The position numbers were made by a program, and so were the translations under genes. A DNA stretch of 64,000 nt from an uncultured Paracoccaceae bacterium (lineage in GTDB: Bacteria > Pseudomonadota > Alphaproteobacteria > Rhodobacterales > Rhodobacteraceae): the NCBI GenBank assembly GCA_951812305.1, contig CATOSB010000011.1, positions 636,727 to 700,726 of the forward strand, in the 5' to 3' direction. Below are positions 35,955 to 44,596 of the stretch, piece by piece. The first letter of the stretch is position 1; each line of letters opens with the position of its first letter. A model generated the notes under the pieces. That model did not search any database. It worked only from the letters and a program-made list of their open reading frames with translations, and was not told where the DNA came from.

Positions 35955-37497
35955 ATGTCCTCTCAACTACTCGCAGAATGTATGGAGCAATTCGGTCTCC
36001 ATGGTTTTGAACCGGAATTCCAATCGTATTTTTTGCGGCTAAAATCCCGCTTGCTCTCCAGCGGCGATGTCGCCTGTGGTTTGGTGGTGCTCACCGCACA
36101 AGAGGATGACCACTCGGGGGGGCACATCAAATACTGAGCCTACTTCTGGATGAAGCTCGGATGGGCCTGTAAAATGATAATGAGTACGCGGAAGATTTCC
36201 TGGAAGCGGTAGAAATGGCCGTTCAAGCCGGTGTTGCTGCGGGCGCGGTAAAGCAGGAAAACATGATGGAATTTGCGGGCCTCTATCGAAGGGTTGGCTT
36301 GCCGGTGCCACAATCATTTATGATCGATCCTGATAATATGGCGCCTCCGTCGGACATGGAGGGCTTCGATCTTTCCGAGAATCTGGAAAATGTTGCGCGC
36401 GATATCATGGACGAGGGAGGCTCGGCCTATGATCTATTCAATGCAATTGACACCATGATGGCAGCGGCACCGGAGGAAATTCAGGCGGGTCTGGCCAATC
36501 ACATTGCCACGATGGATGGACCTTTTTTCGAACGTTGCGCTTTGTTCATGCTGTTGTCCGGCCCGCAGCTTGTCCAGGAGGCCACCATTGCCGGTCTGTT
36601 TGAACGCCTTGATGGCTTTGCCTTGAATGCAGAAACATTGACGCTTTTTCCAGTGGACCAGCACAGGCGGCATTGGATGATCTGATCAAGAAAGCACGCG
36701 GCAAACCCATTCCAAGCCAGAGCCAGTCAACCGGAGCAGAAATTCAAGAGATCGGCGCGAGTATAACGGACGGCGTTGGCGCTCAGAGCATTGCAGTCAG
36801 GGTGAAACAGAGTTCAAAGACCGTATTGGCAATGATCCTGATCAAGGCAGGGCATGGGATCAGGGACAGCTTCCTTGTTCCCCTTGAAAGCAGTGGCGAT
36901 GCGGAACAAATGATCGGACAACTCCGCGCAGAAACTGGCGCCGACGATATTTCCGCTGACACTTTGCGTGTCTTGCTGGAGGGTGCATTGGCTGATGGCT
37001 TGGCAAACGAATGCCTGCCCGCTCCGGGTTTTCTGGACGTTGTCGAATCCTGTAACCTGTTCGACCTGCGCCCTCAGGAATTGGGGCTTCAGGCACTACT
37101 CGACTTGGCAGATCCCAACCGAAAGATTCAAGATGCCTCAGCGCAGGCGCTCGGGCGCTGGATTAATGATGATATGGCGTTGGACTTCCTGGAGCCTCTT
37201 ACAGACAGCTGGTTCGAGGACAGCCAGGAGACCCGTGAGATTGTCGCCACCGGAAAAACAGCGCGCAGTATCGAAACCAAGCTCTGGAAATTCCTCGAGA
37301 CGCGGCGCGATATTTGGGCGCGACGGTTTTTGCAAACAGCGGTGATGTTGAGAGATGGAGACCGGCTCCGGGAGTGGAAAACCCTGACCGCATCCGCATA
37401 TGGCTTGATGAATGGACGGGCTTTGAAGCGTATCCCCCTGATGGAAGACATCATGCATACGACAATCGAAGCGGATGATGCAAAACTTTGGGGATAG
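35955..37497 (+). pseudogene. Tn3-transposon accessory gene, decayed by two frameshifts and a stop
   Basis: Three frames on one strand read as one former protein of about 510 residues. The first (35955) starts MSSQLLAECMEQFGLHGFEP and leaves frame at a G run (36114-36121). After the shift, AHQILSLLLDEARMGL meets TAA (about 36169) and continues NDNEYAEDFLEAVEMAVQAG. A T run near 36650 shifts again into FSSGPAQAALDDLIKKARG, which runs to 37497. Acidic, helical content (for example IQDASAQALGRWINDD) hints at a HEAT-like fold. No family is recognised. The same lesions occur in the copy at 56804-58346. Confidence 0.6.
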
Positions 37498-37617
37498 CGC
37501 GTCACTATGAGTATACCCATGATGACGATGCGCATGAACACTGAAACCCGCCATTTTTATGTTCACTTTGGGTCTGTTTCGAGATAATGAACAGATCATG
37601 TCAGAGGCACACCCAAA
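37498..37617 (+). promoter_or_regulatory. Putative res site and tnpR promoter
   Basis: Between the accessory gene and tnpR. CTGTTtcgagataatgAACAG (37575-37595) is an inverted-repeat resolvase-type box with an AT centre. A second pair (tgaacactg and tatgttcac) lies upstream, about 37533-37567. Serine resolvases bind such paired sites next to their own gene. Confidence 0.6.
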
Positions 37618-38208
37618 ATGAACACTTATCAGGCCAAAATCGGATATGCCCGCATCTCGACCGTGGATCAGAACCTCGATGCTCAAATCGAGGCACTGAC
37701 AGCGGCGGGATGTGGGATGGTCCGTCAGGAACAGCGTAGCGGGACGACGCTTGAGGGTCGCCCCGAGCTGAACAACATTCTCGACTTCATTCACAAGGGC
37801 GAAACTTTGGTTGTCACGCGGATCGACCGTCTGGCACGCTCAATGCACGATCTTCAGACCATCGTCACCCGACTGAAGGACAAGGGCGCGCATCTCGCGG
37901 CCACGGAGCAACCCGTGGATACGTCCACCGCAGCGGGTAAAGCGTTCTTCGATATGCTGGGCGTCTTTGCTGAATTCGAGACCAATCTTCGCCGGGAGCG
38001 CCAGTCAGAGGGTATCGCCACAGCGAAGCGACGCGGCGTATATCGCGGGCGCAAACCGAAGATCGATATGGTCGCCATTGGTGAACGATTGGCTGGCGGT
38101 GCCACGCCCACCGAGATCGCCCGCGAGATGGGCGTCTCGCGCGGCACCGTCTATAAAGCAAAGGCTTTGATGCCCTCGGATGGCCAAACGACAGGGCAGA
38201 GCCCATAA
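37618..38208 (+). CDS. tnpR: Tn3-family serine resolvase
   Basis: A 196-residue serine recombinase. The nucleophile is in KIGYARISTVDQNLDAQ (Ser14), followed by TRIDRLARSMHDL (about 65) and FETNLRRERQSEGIATAKRR with the helix E region. The C-terminal helix-turn-helix is TEIAREMGVSRGTVYKAKAL. It resolves cointegrates at res. The stop shares a base with the start of the 162-aa gene. Two truncated copies occur at 3467 and 56439. Confidence 0.94.
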   Translation: MNTYQAKIGYARISTVDQNLDAQIEALTAAGCGMVRQEQRSGTTLEGRPELNNILDFIHKGETLVVTRIDRLARSMHDLQTIVTRLKDKGAHLAATEQPVDTSTAAGKAFFDMLGVFAEFETNLRRERQSEGIATAKRRGVYRGRKPKIDMVAIGERLAGGATPTEIAREMGVSRGTVYKAKALMPSDGQTTGQSP

Positions 38209-38696
38209 TGAAAAAGAACAAGCGGAAAGCGCGCGTGCAGACGGCCAAGCCACCTGCGAAGGTCGGCCAGGCCAATTCCAGGGTGCCCCCGCCGCGCAAC
38301 CTGACACCCGAGCTATGCAAACGCTTGCGCCGGGACATGACGAAGGCCTGCCTCGCCGTGGTGGAAACGCATGGGCTGACGGTTGAAGGTGGCGAACTGA
38401 GTGACATCGATCTGCGTCATGGCTTCGACATCAGTTTCCGCGTCGGCATTCCGATGGCAGACGGCGCAATCTATTCGCCAGACAAAGCCATGTTCGAGGT
38501 CCTTGCGCCGCATTTTGGCCTGGAACCCTCTGACTATGGGCGGACCTTCAGATCGAAAGATGAGGTCTTCCGCATTGTCGCCATCAATCCAAATAGACCA
38601 AAATACCCCATCAGCGCTGAACGCGTCTCAGACGGTCGGGGCTTCAAGTTCCACCCAGACAATGTCGTCATGTACTTGCAGAGTTCAGGCGCATGA
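38208..38696 (+). CDS. Tn3-transposon accessory protein of unknown function (162 aa)
   Basis: Identical to the gene at 2979-3467, so it is a constant part of the transposon. The basic N-terminus (KKNKRKARVQTAKPPAK) is followed by a small alpha/beta domain. It overlaps tnpR by one base and ends 15 bp before the inverted repeat. It may assist resolvase or the DNA complex, but this is only position-based. Confidence 0.75.
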   Translation: MKKNKRKARVQTAKPPAKVGQANSRVPPPRNLTPELCKRLRRDMTKACLAVVETHGLTVEGGELSDIDLRHGFDISFRVGIPMADGAIYSPDKAMFEVLAPHFGLEPSDYGRTFRSKDEVFRIVAINPNRPKYPISAERVSDGRGFKFHPDNVVMYLQSSGA

Positions 38697-38710
38697 AACG
38701 TACACCATTT

Positions 38711-38754
38711 GTTCTTTCAAAAGCCCAAATATGCAGCTTCGGGCCAGCCAGGCC
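38711..38754 (+). repeat. Right 44-bp inverted repeat of the Tn3-family transposon, copy 1
   Basis: Complement of 2921-2964 in full. It ends ggccagccaggcc against the flank cattag. Confidence 0.88.
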
Positions 38755-38756
38755 CA

Positions 38757-39149
38757 TTAGAAGTCGATTGCTTCTTCGCCGTCGAAATTGGCAGCGGCAT
38801 CCAGCATGGCTTTGAAGTTTTCGCAGGCCCCTTTGACCTGATCTTCGATAGCCATCATTTCCATGATGTCTTTGCAGTTGACGGTCTTGCCTCGCATCAA
38901 ATCGTCTACCGTTATGGTGATGGCGGCGGCAATAGCGGCCAGATTTCGAACCATGCCACCCGCGGTGTCATTGCTGTGGGGATTGTATCCCATGCGGTCC
39001 TTCGAATAGACAATCTCGCTGCCAATCTTGTATTTCTTGACGTTGGCCGCTTCGGTGTCAGAAAGTTGCACCTTAGCGTGTAGAGAGAACTGCACGGATT
39101 TGGAAAGTAGTCCGGTTGAGGCTTGTGATCTACGCAGCGCAAGTTGCAT
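38757..39149 (-). CDS. Hypothetical protein (130 aa) beside the transposon
   Basis: From ATG 39149 (ribosome site ggagaagac) the protein starts MQLALRRSQASTGLLSKSVQ. It continues with KVQLSDTEAANVKKYKIGSE and ends FKAMLDAAANFDGEEAIDF. It is acidic at the C-terminus with several helices and no membrane segment. The stop codon lies 2 bp from the transposon end, so the last residues may be altered. It resembles small conserved hypotheticals, but I cannot name it. Confidence 0.6.
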   Translation of the reverse strand: MQLALRRSQASTGLLSKSVQFSLHAKVQLSDTEAANVKKYKIGSEIVYSKDRMGYNPHSNDTAGGMVRNLAAIAAAITITVDDLMRGKTVNCKDIMEMMAIEDQVKGACENFKAMLDAAANFDGEEAIDF

Positions 39150-39291
39150 TTGTCTTCTCCTTTGTTCGATTTTGATTTGTTTTTGCAGCGCACTCGCACG
39201 CAGGCGGAGTTGCTTAAGATATAGTAATCTTGGCGGTTTTCTGACTAGTACTGAGGGTGGGCGCGGCAATTGCGCTGCGCCCGGTTGCCAT

Positions 39292-39473
39292 CTAGGGCAA
39301 ATCGATTTCGACAAAACAGCCGTCGCGTATTGCGTTTCCAACTGTGCTGTCTTGCACGTCATCGTACGTGTCGATTTTTTTCCTCTCACCGGTCTCTGTA
39401 TTTTGAACAGTATGCCGCGTGAGTTGTCCTCCTTGACCGTGAAAAGACGAGAACACGTTGCCCAGAAATGGTT
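39292..39473 (-). pseudogene. Hypothetical gene 3' part, cut by IS256
   Basis: The frame continues from the IS256 end into PFLGNVFSSFHGQGGQLTRH and ends DGCFVEIDLP. Its start is lost in the IS. It could be the C-terminus of the gene whose N-terminal part lies on the other side of the IS256 element (40860-42457), since strand and spacing agree. Confidence 0.4.
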
Positions 39474-40859
39474 GAGTTATTGTCAAATCTGGTGTTTGCG
39501 GGATCTTTCATGCGGCGGCGGTTTCGGTCTGGGTTTGCTTGATGCCGTCTTTGAAATTGACGCCTTGGATGACGTCGGCGAGATGATTGAAGCCGCGAAG
39601 TTTGCGCCAGTTTTGTTCGGCGCACTGCCCCAGTTTGAAGATCATGTGGAGCATGCCGTCGCGGGCCAGACAGCCCTTTGAGCGCTTGGTGCGATGACGG
39701 ATCGTGGCAAAGGCGGATTCAATTGGATTGGTCGTTCGGATGCTTTGCCAATGCATTGCGGGAAAATCGTAGAATGCCAGCAGTTCGGTTCGATCTTTCT
39801 GAAGCGAGGCGGTGGCTTTGGGGTACTTGTCTTCAAACGTTTTCACGAAGAGATCGAACGCTTGTTCAGCTGACTTGCGCGTTTCAGCGCGCCAGATATC
39901 GTGCAGCATCGTTTTGGCTTTTGGCTGGGTGGACTTGGGAAAACAGTTGAGGACGTTGCCCGTCTTATGCACCCAGCAGCGTTGTTGAGGTGTGCCCGGA
40001 TAGGTTTCTTCAAGAGCGGCCCAGAATCCCAGAGCACCGTCTCCGATGGCCAATTTTGGAGTGTTGAGACCGCGTTCTCTGAGGCCGATTAGAACCTCCC
40101 TCCAGCTCTGTGTGCTTTCACGAGTGCCGTCCTCGATTGCCAGAAATTGTTTCTGACCACGGGTATTTACGCCGATCACGACCAGCGCGCACAACTTGTG
40201 ATCCTCGCCGCGTAAGCCACTGTGAATACCGTCGGCCCAGATGTAGACCCACTCGTCTTGGGACAGGTCTGCGGTGCGCCACGCCCTGTATTCAGCGGCC
40301 CATTCGGCCTTCAATCTGGCAACTGTTTTGGCCGAAAATCCGGTGGCATTAGCCCCGAGCAAACCCTTCAGCGCCGTTCCCATTTCGCCAGTGGAAATGC
40401 CTTTGAGGTAGAGCCAGGGGATCGCAGCCTGCAGCGTCTTGGTCTTGCGCACGTAGGGCGGTACGAGCGCGGAGCGGAAACTCACTGGCTTGCCGGTTTT
40501 CGAGCGTATCTTTGGAATCTCTACGGTCACAGGTCCAACACCCGTTTGGATTTCACGGGCGGGATGACTGCCATTACGTACCACCCCGGCGCGCCCGTCT
40601 GGTGTTTTGAGGTGAGCAAAGCGATCCATCAATTCCGCAAGCTCAGTTTGAACGGCGGCTTGGATCAGAGCCTGCGCGCCCGTGCGCAAAAGCTCAGTCA
40701 ACGGATCAAGGCTGACCTCTCGACCGGCAAATTCAACGATGTTAGTCTCGTCCATGGTGGTGCGTCCTTCTTGGGTCGGATTGGGTTTTTGCAAAAACAA
40801 TCCAAACAGATGCACCGCCAACACTCAAACCACGCGAACACCAGATTCAGCCATAACTC
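39474..40859 (-). mobile_element. IS256-family element
   Basis: 1386 bp. Imperfect terminal inverted repeats begin gagttattgtcaaatctggt on the left and, complemented, gagttatggctgaatctggt on the right. Flanks (gaaatggtt and cccactcac) show no duplication. Confidence 0.85.
39508..40755 (-). CDS. tnp: IS256-family (mutator-type) transposase
   Basis: A 415-residue transposase from ATG 40755 (MDETNIVEFAGREVSLDPLT). Family signatures are GISTGEMGTALKGLLGANAT, WVYIWADGIHSGLRGED with the first Asp, LAIGDGALGFWAALEETYPG with the second Asp, QRCWVHKTGNVLNCFPKS and TTNPIESAFATIRHRTKRSK with the Glu. Length is typical (about 400), and no lesion is visible. Confidence 0.94.
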   Translation of the reverse strand: MDETNIVEFAGREVSLDPLTELLRTGAQALIQAAVQTELAELMDRFAHLKTPDGRAGVVRNGSHPAREIQTGVGPVTVEIPKIRSKTGKPVSFRSALVPPYVRKTKTLQAAIPWLYLKGISTGEMGTALKGLLGANATGFSAKTVARLKAEWAAEYRAWRTADLSQDEWVYIWADGIHSGLRGEDHKLCALVVIGVNTRGQKQFLAIEDGTRESTQSWREVLIGLRERGLNTPKLAIGDGALGFWAALEETYPGTPQQRCWVHKTGNVLNCFPKSTQPKAKTMLHDIWRAETRKSAEQAFDLFVKTFEDKYPKATASLQKDRTELLAFYDFPAMHWQSIRTTNPIESAFATIRHRTKRSKGCLARDGMLHMIFKLGQCAEQNWRKLRGFNHLADVIQGVNFKDGIKQTQTETAAA

Positions 40860-40996
40860 CCCACTCACTTTGGCCAGTTTTTTCAGTTTTTCGGCGTCAT
40901 GCGATCCACCTGAAAAAAAGTTGCTTGCAACAGAGGCAAGTGCAGCAAATTCATCATTCGAGTGGAATGACCGCGCGATAATTGGGTGGTAGCCAT

Positions 40997-42186
40997 CTTA
41001 CCACCCTTCAATTTAGCCAGACATCCCAGAGCTTGGGGATTTTGGCATAACCTGCGAGGCATCGTCGGATAGCACGAAGGCCTGTCTTGAAGAGAGAGCA
41101 TAAGGACCTTCGGGCTTTTCGAATCCCCTTTTTTCGCCGCGTATTGCGACGTGGTGCTCTTCGTTTGCTCCGGTTGAAACAGCCCAGTACATGGCGATTG
41201 CCAGCACCAAAATGAGGCGGGCCAATCGATCCGGCTTTTTGATCTGGCTTTGAGTAATTTCAAAGCCCCGGGTTTTGAAGTCGGAGAACATGGCTTCAAT
41301 TCCCCAACGCATTCCATAATCGAGCACCTTGTACTCGGACGGTGCTGCATTCATGGCAATAATCCAAGGCTCTTTGTGCCCCTCCTCGTGAAGCACTCCA
41401 ATGTTGCTAAAGACGCCCGTTCCGTAAAGCTCAGCGTTTACAAGCCCTTCGGGCATCAGTTGGGCAATTTCGCGCGTCATCATCTCGCCACCCTGATGTT
41501 GCAGTGTGATATTTCCCTTCATGCGCAGCCGGTAGTCCCATCCAGCCTCCTGGCACCATGCGACCAATCGGGCGGTTCCATAAAACCGATCTCCCGCCAG
41601 CAACACACGCGCATCCGCCGGGAGCCATGGGCGGACTGCTTCCAAAAGCTCATGTTGCACGCGCCATCCAATCGGCCCTTTGGTCTGGCGTACACGCCAG
41701 GCGACCGGGAGGGCCCGATCCCGCATCCGCACCGATAACATCAAAACCTCATGCCCTTCGTTGAGCTTGCTTTGATCAAGGGCCACCACAATCGTTTCTC
41801 CGGCCTCACACTGGCGGCGGAAAATTTCACCAACATAGGCCTGCATGATCTCATCAGTATCGATGTGAGGATTGCCCAGAACCCGCGAAATGTATTGATA
41901 GCGGTGGTCCACAGAGCCGATATCGCGGGGCAGAGCAGCCGCATTTTCCATCAGATTGACGCTGCGCGTGTTCAAAATCACGCTTGCTATGATGCACAAT
42001 CCCTCCCGGCGCGACTTGTGATACCCGAGCAAGCGGTCCTGAAAATCCGCCTCAACCTTCGAATAAAGCTCTGAAAAACAAACATTTCCCAACAAACCAG
42101 CCTCCAATATCAGCAGTGGAGACTCCTTGAATCACACAGATCAGACAAACGTCAAATCAGATCCGGAAATTTTGAAGGGTGGTAAG
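40997..42186 (-). mobile_element. IS4-family element with 9-bp target duplication
   Basis: 1190 bp. The ends are cttaccacccttcaa and its complement ttgaagggtggtaag. The direct repeat ggtagccat flanks both sides (40988-40996 and 42187-42195), showing an undisturbed insertion. Confidence 0.95.
41013..42107 (-). CDS. tnp: IS4-family transposase
   Basis: A 364-residue DDE transposase. TIVVALDQSKLNEGHEVLML carries the first Asp, LLAGDRFYGTARLVAWCQEA the second, and YGMRWGIEAMFSDFKTRGFE is the Y-(2)-R-(3)-E-(6)-K signature of IS4. It looks intact. A related C-terminal fragment lies at 19466-20044. Confidence 0.94.
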   Translation of the reverse strand: MEAGLLGNVCFSELYSKVEADFQDRLLGYHKSRREGLCIIASVILNTRSVNLMENAAALPRDIGSVDHRYQYISRVLGNPHIDTDEIMQAYVGEIFRRQCEAGETIVVALDQSKLNEGHEVLMLSVRMRDRALPVAWRVRQTKGPIGWRVQHELLEAVRPWLPADARVLLAGDRFYGTARLVAWCQEAGWDYRLRMKGNITLQHQGGEMMTREIAQLMPEGLVNAELYGTGVFSNIGVLHEEGHKEPWIIAMNAAPSEYKVLDYGMRWGIEAMFSDFKTRGFEITQSQIKKPDRLARLILVLAIAMYWAVSTGANEEHHVAIRGEKRGFEKPEGPYALSSRQAFVLSDDASQVMPKSPSSGMSG

Positions 42187-42537
42187 GGTAGCCATAGAAG
42201 TAGGCGTCAAGAACGTGAAATTTGGGCAGCGTTAAGTCCCTGGCGGGGCCTGAAGGTTTATCCTTCTTTCGTCCGAGAAAGCCATAAAGATCATCGTAAG
42301 TAAGAGCGGACGTGATAACTGGTCCGCCGCTCGGCGTCAGAAATTCATATCCACTTTCAGTTAGCGCATCGAGCGTCCTCCCGATGTGAGAAATATAGGC
42401 CCTTGCACCCATATTGAGCCTTGCCAGTTCGCCTTCACCGACCGCCTGATCTACCATCGAATTGAGGGGGCTAGAACACCTAAAACAGCCTTACCATTCA
42501 AGGCATTAGGTGGGTTTGATACCCTGAAAGGGAGATA

Positions 42538-42624
42538 TGGTGCCCAGGAGAGGACTCGAACCTCCACGTCCATACAGACACTAGCACCTGAAGCTAGCGC
42601 GTCTACCAATTCCGCCACCTGGGC
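42538..42624 (-). tRNA. tRNA-Leu (anticodon CAG)
   Basis: On the minus strand the gene starts GCCCAGGTGGCGGAATTGGT (D arm). It has anticodon loop CTTCAGGTG with anticodon CAG, a long variable arm as expected for Leu, GGTTCGAGTCC in the T arm, and CCTGGGC closing the acceptor stem. The discriminator is A and CCA is encoded (42538-42540). It is complete. A tRNA suggests that this block is, or was, chromosomal. Confidence 0.95.
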
Positions 42625-42849
42625 AGGTGTCGTGAGCGCCGCATGTAATCCGTTCACAGTTTCAAGTCAACGGGCGAAAAGGCCTCAAGATTAGGGCTTT
42701 GGAATGCAGGAAACGGCCACATTGTCGGACTCAAACTATCCTGCGCCAATGACCGTTCAGGCCGGTATTAAGAACCAATATTGCACCCTCGCCGATTCTG
42801 CCTATCGTCGCTAACATGACCTCGACCGCGCACTCTTCCGGAGACGTTG

Positions 42850-43359
42850 ATGACCAAGATGCTGAAAGAAAACTTCATGGAGGCGATGAGCCGTGCGGCG
42901 ACTTTTGTTGCTGTCGCGACAACGGATGGCGAGGCGGGTCGACACGGCGTGACCGTCAGTTCACTGACGTCCGTTTCGGCAGATGGCGAACATCCGTCGT
43001 TGCTTGTTTGCATCCATCGCCAAAGTGCGGCTTCGACTGCGATTCTTCAAAACGGGGGTTTCTGCGCAAATCTCCTGGGACATGATCAACAAAGCCTGTC
43101 GAACCTTTTTGCGGGCCGCTCAGGTGCAGCCGGATCCGACAGATTCGCAGATTGTGCTTGGCACCCCGGTCGTGCGGGACAACCGATGCTTGCAGGGGCG
43201 GCTGCGAGCTTTGAATGCACTTTGGCGACATCGGTATTGTGGGAAAGCCACTTTGTCATAATTGGAAAAGTAACGGCGGTGGAGATGTCAGAGAATGAAG
43301 ATGTCCTTCTTTATGGGCAACGGGGCTATCGCCGCTCTGTCCAGATTATCGGCGACTGA
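42850..43359 (+). CDS. Flavin reductase-like domain protein
   Basis: A 169-residue protein of the FMN-binding flavin reductase family (Flavin_Reduct). Signatures are MEAMSRAATFVAVATTDGEA, GVTVSSLTSVSADGEHPSLL, NGGFCANLL followed by LSNLFAGR, and ASFECTLATSVLWESHFVII. ATG 42850 is chosen (ribosome site ggag) over the in-frame TTG at 42847. Such proteins reduce flavin with NAD(P)H for a partner oxygenase; none is adjacent. The gene is 8 bp upstream of the CoA-transferase gene, so an operon is likely. Confidence 0.85.
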   Translation: MTKMLKENFMEAMSRAATFVAVATTDGEAGRHGVTVSSLTSVSADGEHPSLLVCIHRQSAASTAILQNGGFCANLLGHDQQSLSNLFAGRSGAAGSDRFADCAWHPGRAGQPMLAGAAASFECTLATSVLWESHFVIIGKVTAVEMSENEDVLLYGQRGYRRSVQIIGD

Positions 43360-43367
43360 TTTAACAG

Positions 43368-44510
43368 ATGCGCGGGAACGGACCACTTTCCGGTTTTCGG
43401 GTCGTGGAATTCTTTGGCCTCGGGCCAGGTCCATTTGCTGGCATGATGCTGGCGGATATGGGTGCCGAGGTGATCCGCATCGACCGCACCGTGCAGGCGA
43501 GCCTTGGTGATACGCAGGGGTTTCTGGGACGCGGTCGCCGCTCAATTTCGCTTGATCTGAAAACCCCAAAAGGCGTTGCTGTTGCAATGAAGCTGATCGA
43601 AACCGCCGATGCGCTGATTGAAGGGCATCGCCCCGGCGTCATGGAGCGGTTGGGTCTTGGACCAGAAGATTGCCACAAAAGGAACCCGCGGCTGGTCTAT
43701 GGGCGGATGACGGGATGGGGTCAGAAGGGGCCGCTTTCGCACGCCGCCGGTCACGATTTGAACTATATCGCCATCACAGGCGCGCTTTGGGCAACCGGCA
43801 GCGCCGGTGAAACACCCGCCTTTCCAATGAACCTGTTGGGTGATTTTGGCGGCGGCGGGATGTATCTGGCGTTTGGAATCCTTGCGGGGCTTCTTCATGC
43901 GCAAAAGACCGGGCAGGGCGATATTGTGGATGCCGCGATTTGTGATGGCACCGCATCCCTGATGGCGATGATCTATGGAATGCGTGCTGCGGGTCAGTGG
44001 CATGACGAACGCGCCTCCAATCTACTGGACGGTGGCGCACCTTGGTACGGTGTTTACGAATGTGCCGACGGGCGTTGGATTTCGATTGGCGCGTTGGAAC
44101 CAAAGTTCTGGGTTTGCCTTTGTGAGTTGCTAGATATTGATCCGGCTGGGTTGGGGGATCGTGACGACAGGTCGAATTGGCCCGCGATCAAAACTGCTTT
44201 GAGCCAATCGTTTTTGTCCAAAACTCGTGACGAGTGGTGCGCAATATTGGAAGGAACCGATGCCTGTTTTGCGCCAGTTCTGAGCCCTGCTGAAGCGGCG
44301 GATTACCAACACAATCGCGCCCGGCAGGTATTTACCGACGATGGATTTTCCCAGCCAATGCCCGCGCCGCGATTTACCAATGCATCGACTGAGTTGCCGA
44401 TTGGGCCTCCGGAACCCGGATCTGACAGCCGCGCAATTCTCGCTGAGCTGGGGTATTCGAAGAATGTCATTGAAACCATGATCAAATGCGGTGTCGTCAA
44501 GGCCGTTTGA
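43368..44510 (+). CDS. CaiB/BaiF-type CoA-transferase or alpha-methylacyl-CoA racemase
   Basis: A 380-residue class III CoA-transferase-fold protein. It has LSGFRVVEFFGLGPGPFAGM at the N-terminus, RNPRLVYGRMTGWGQKGPLS and AGHDLNYIAITGALW. His129 and Asp159 (NLLGDFGGGG) match the catalytic pair of mycobacterial alpha-methylacyl-CoA racemase. This argues for racemase over a formyl/carnitine transferase, whose catalytic Asp sits elsewhere. The substrate is unknown. Confidence 0.9.
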   Translation: MRGNGPLSGFRVVEFFGLGPGPFAGMMLADMGAEVIRIDRTVQASLGDTQGFLGRGRRSISLDLKTPKGVAVAMKLIETADALIEGHRPGVMERLGLGPEDCHKRNPRLVYGRMTGWGQKGPLSHAAGHDLNYIAITGALWATGSAGETPAFPMNLLGDFGGGGMYLAFGILAGLLHAQKTGQGDIVDAAICDGTASLMAMIYGMRAAGQWHDERASNLLDGGAPWYGVYECADGRWISIGALEPKFWVCLCELLDIDPAGLGDRDDRSNWPAIKTALSQSFLSKTRDEWCAILEGTDACFAPVLSPAEAADYQHNRARQVFTDDGFSQPMPAPRFTNASTELPIGPPEPGSDSRAILAELGYSKNVIETMIKCGVVKAV

Positions 44511-44596
44511 ACCGCCAGATTTACTGTTTGTTAATGTTAATTACCGATTAATGACCTGTACTGGCGGGCAGCGACCCGTGCGATAAGGGCCAGTAA

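Larger units (their letters stand above)
30399..38754 (+). mobile_element. Tn3-family transposon, copy 1 (left repeat split by IS110, which holds IS630)
   Basis: The left 44-bp repeat is split: 30399-30419 is the outer part and 32964-32986 the inner part. The right repeat is 38711-38754. Order: tnpA, a decayed accessory gene, res, tnpR and a 162-aa gene. Without the inserted IS elements the transposon is about 5.8 kb. The flanks (aagag on the left, cattag on the right) show no 5-bp duplication, so one side has been exchanged. Confidence 0.9.
40860..42457 (-). pseudogene. Hypothetical gene split by an IS4 element and cut by IS256
   Basis: Joining 42196-42457 with 40860-40996 (removing the IS4 element and one 9-bp repeat) gives a single frame. 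It runs from MVDQAVGEGELARLNMGARA through LPKFHVLDAYFYGYHPIIAR and FHSNDEFAALASVASNFFSG to the IS256 end. No domain is recognised. Confidence 0.6.

Noticed and set aside
39028..39681. 217-codon plus-strand frame across the IS256 end
   Set aside because: It crosses an IS boundary and lies opposite better supported minus-strand frames.
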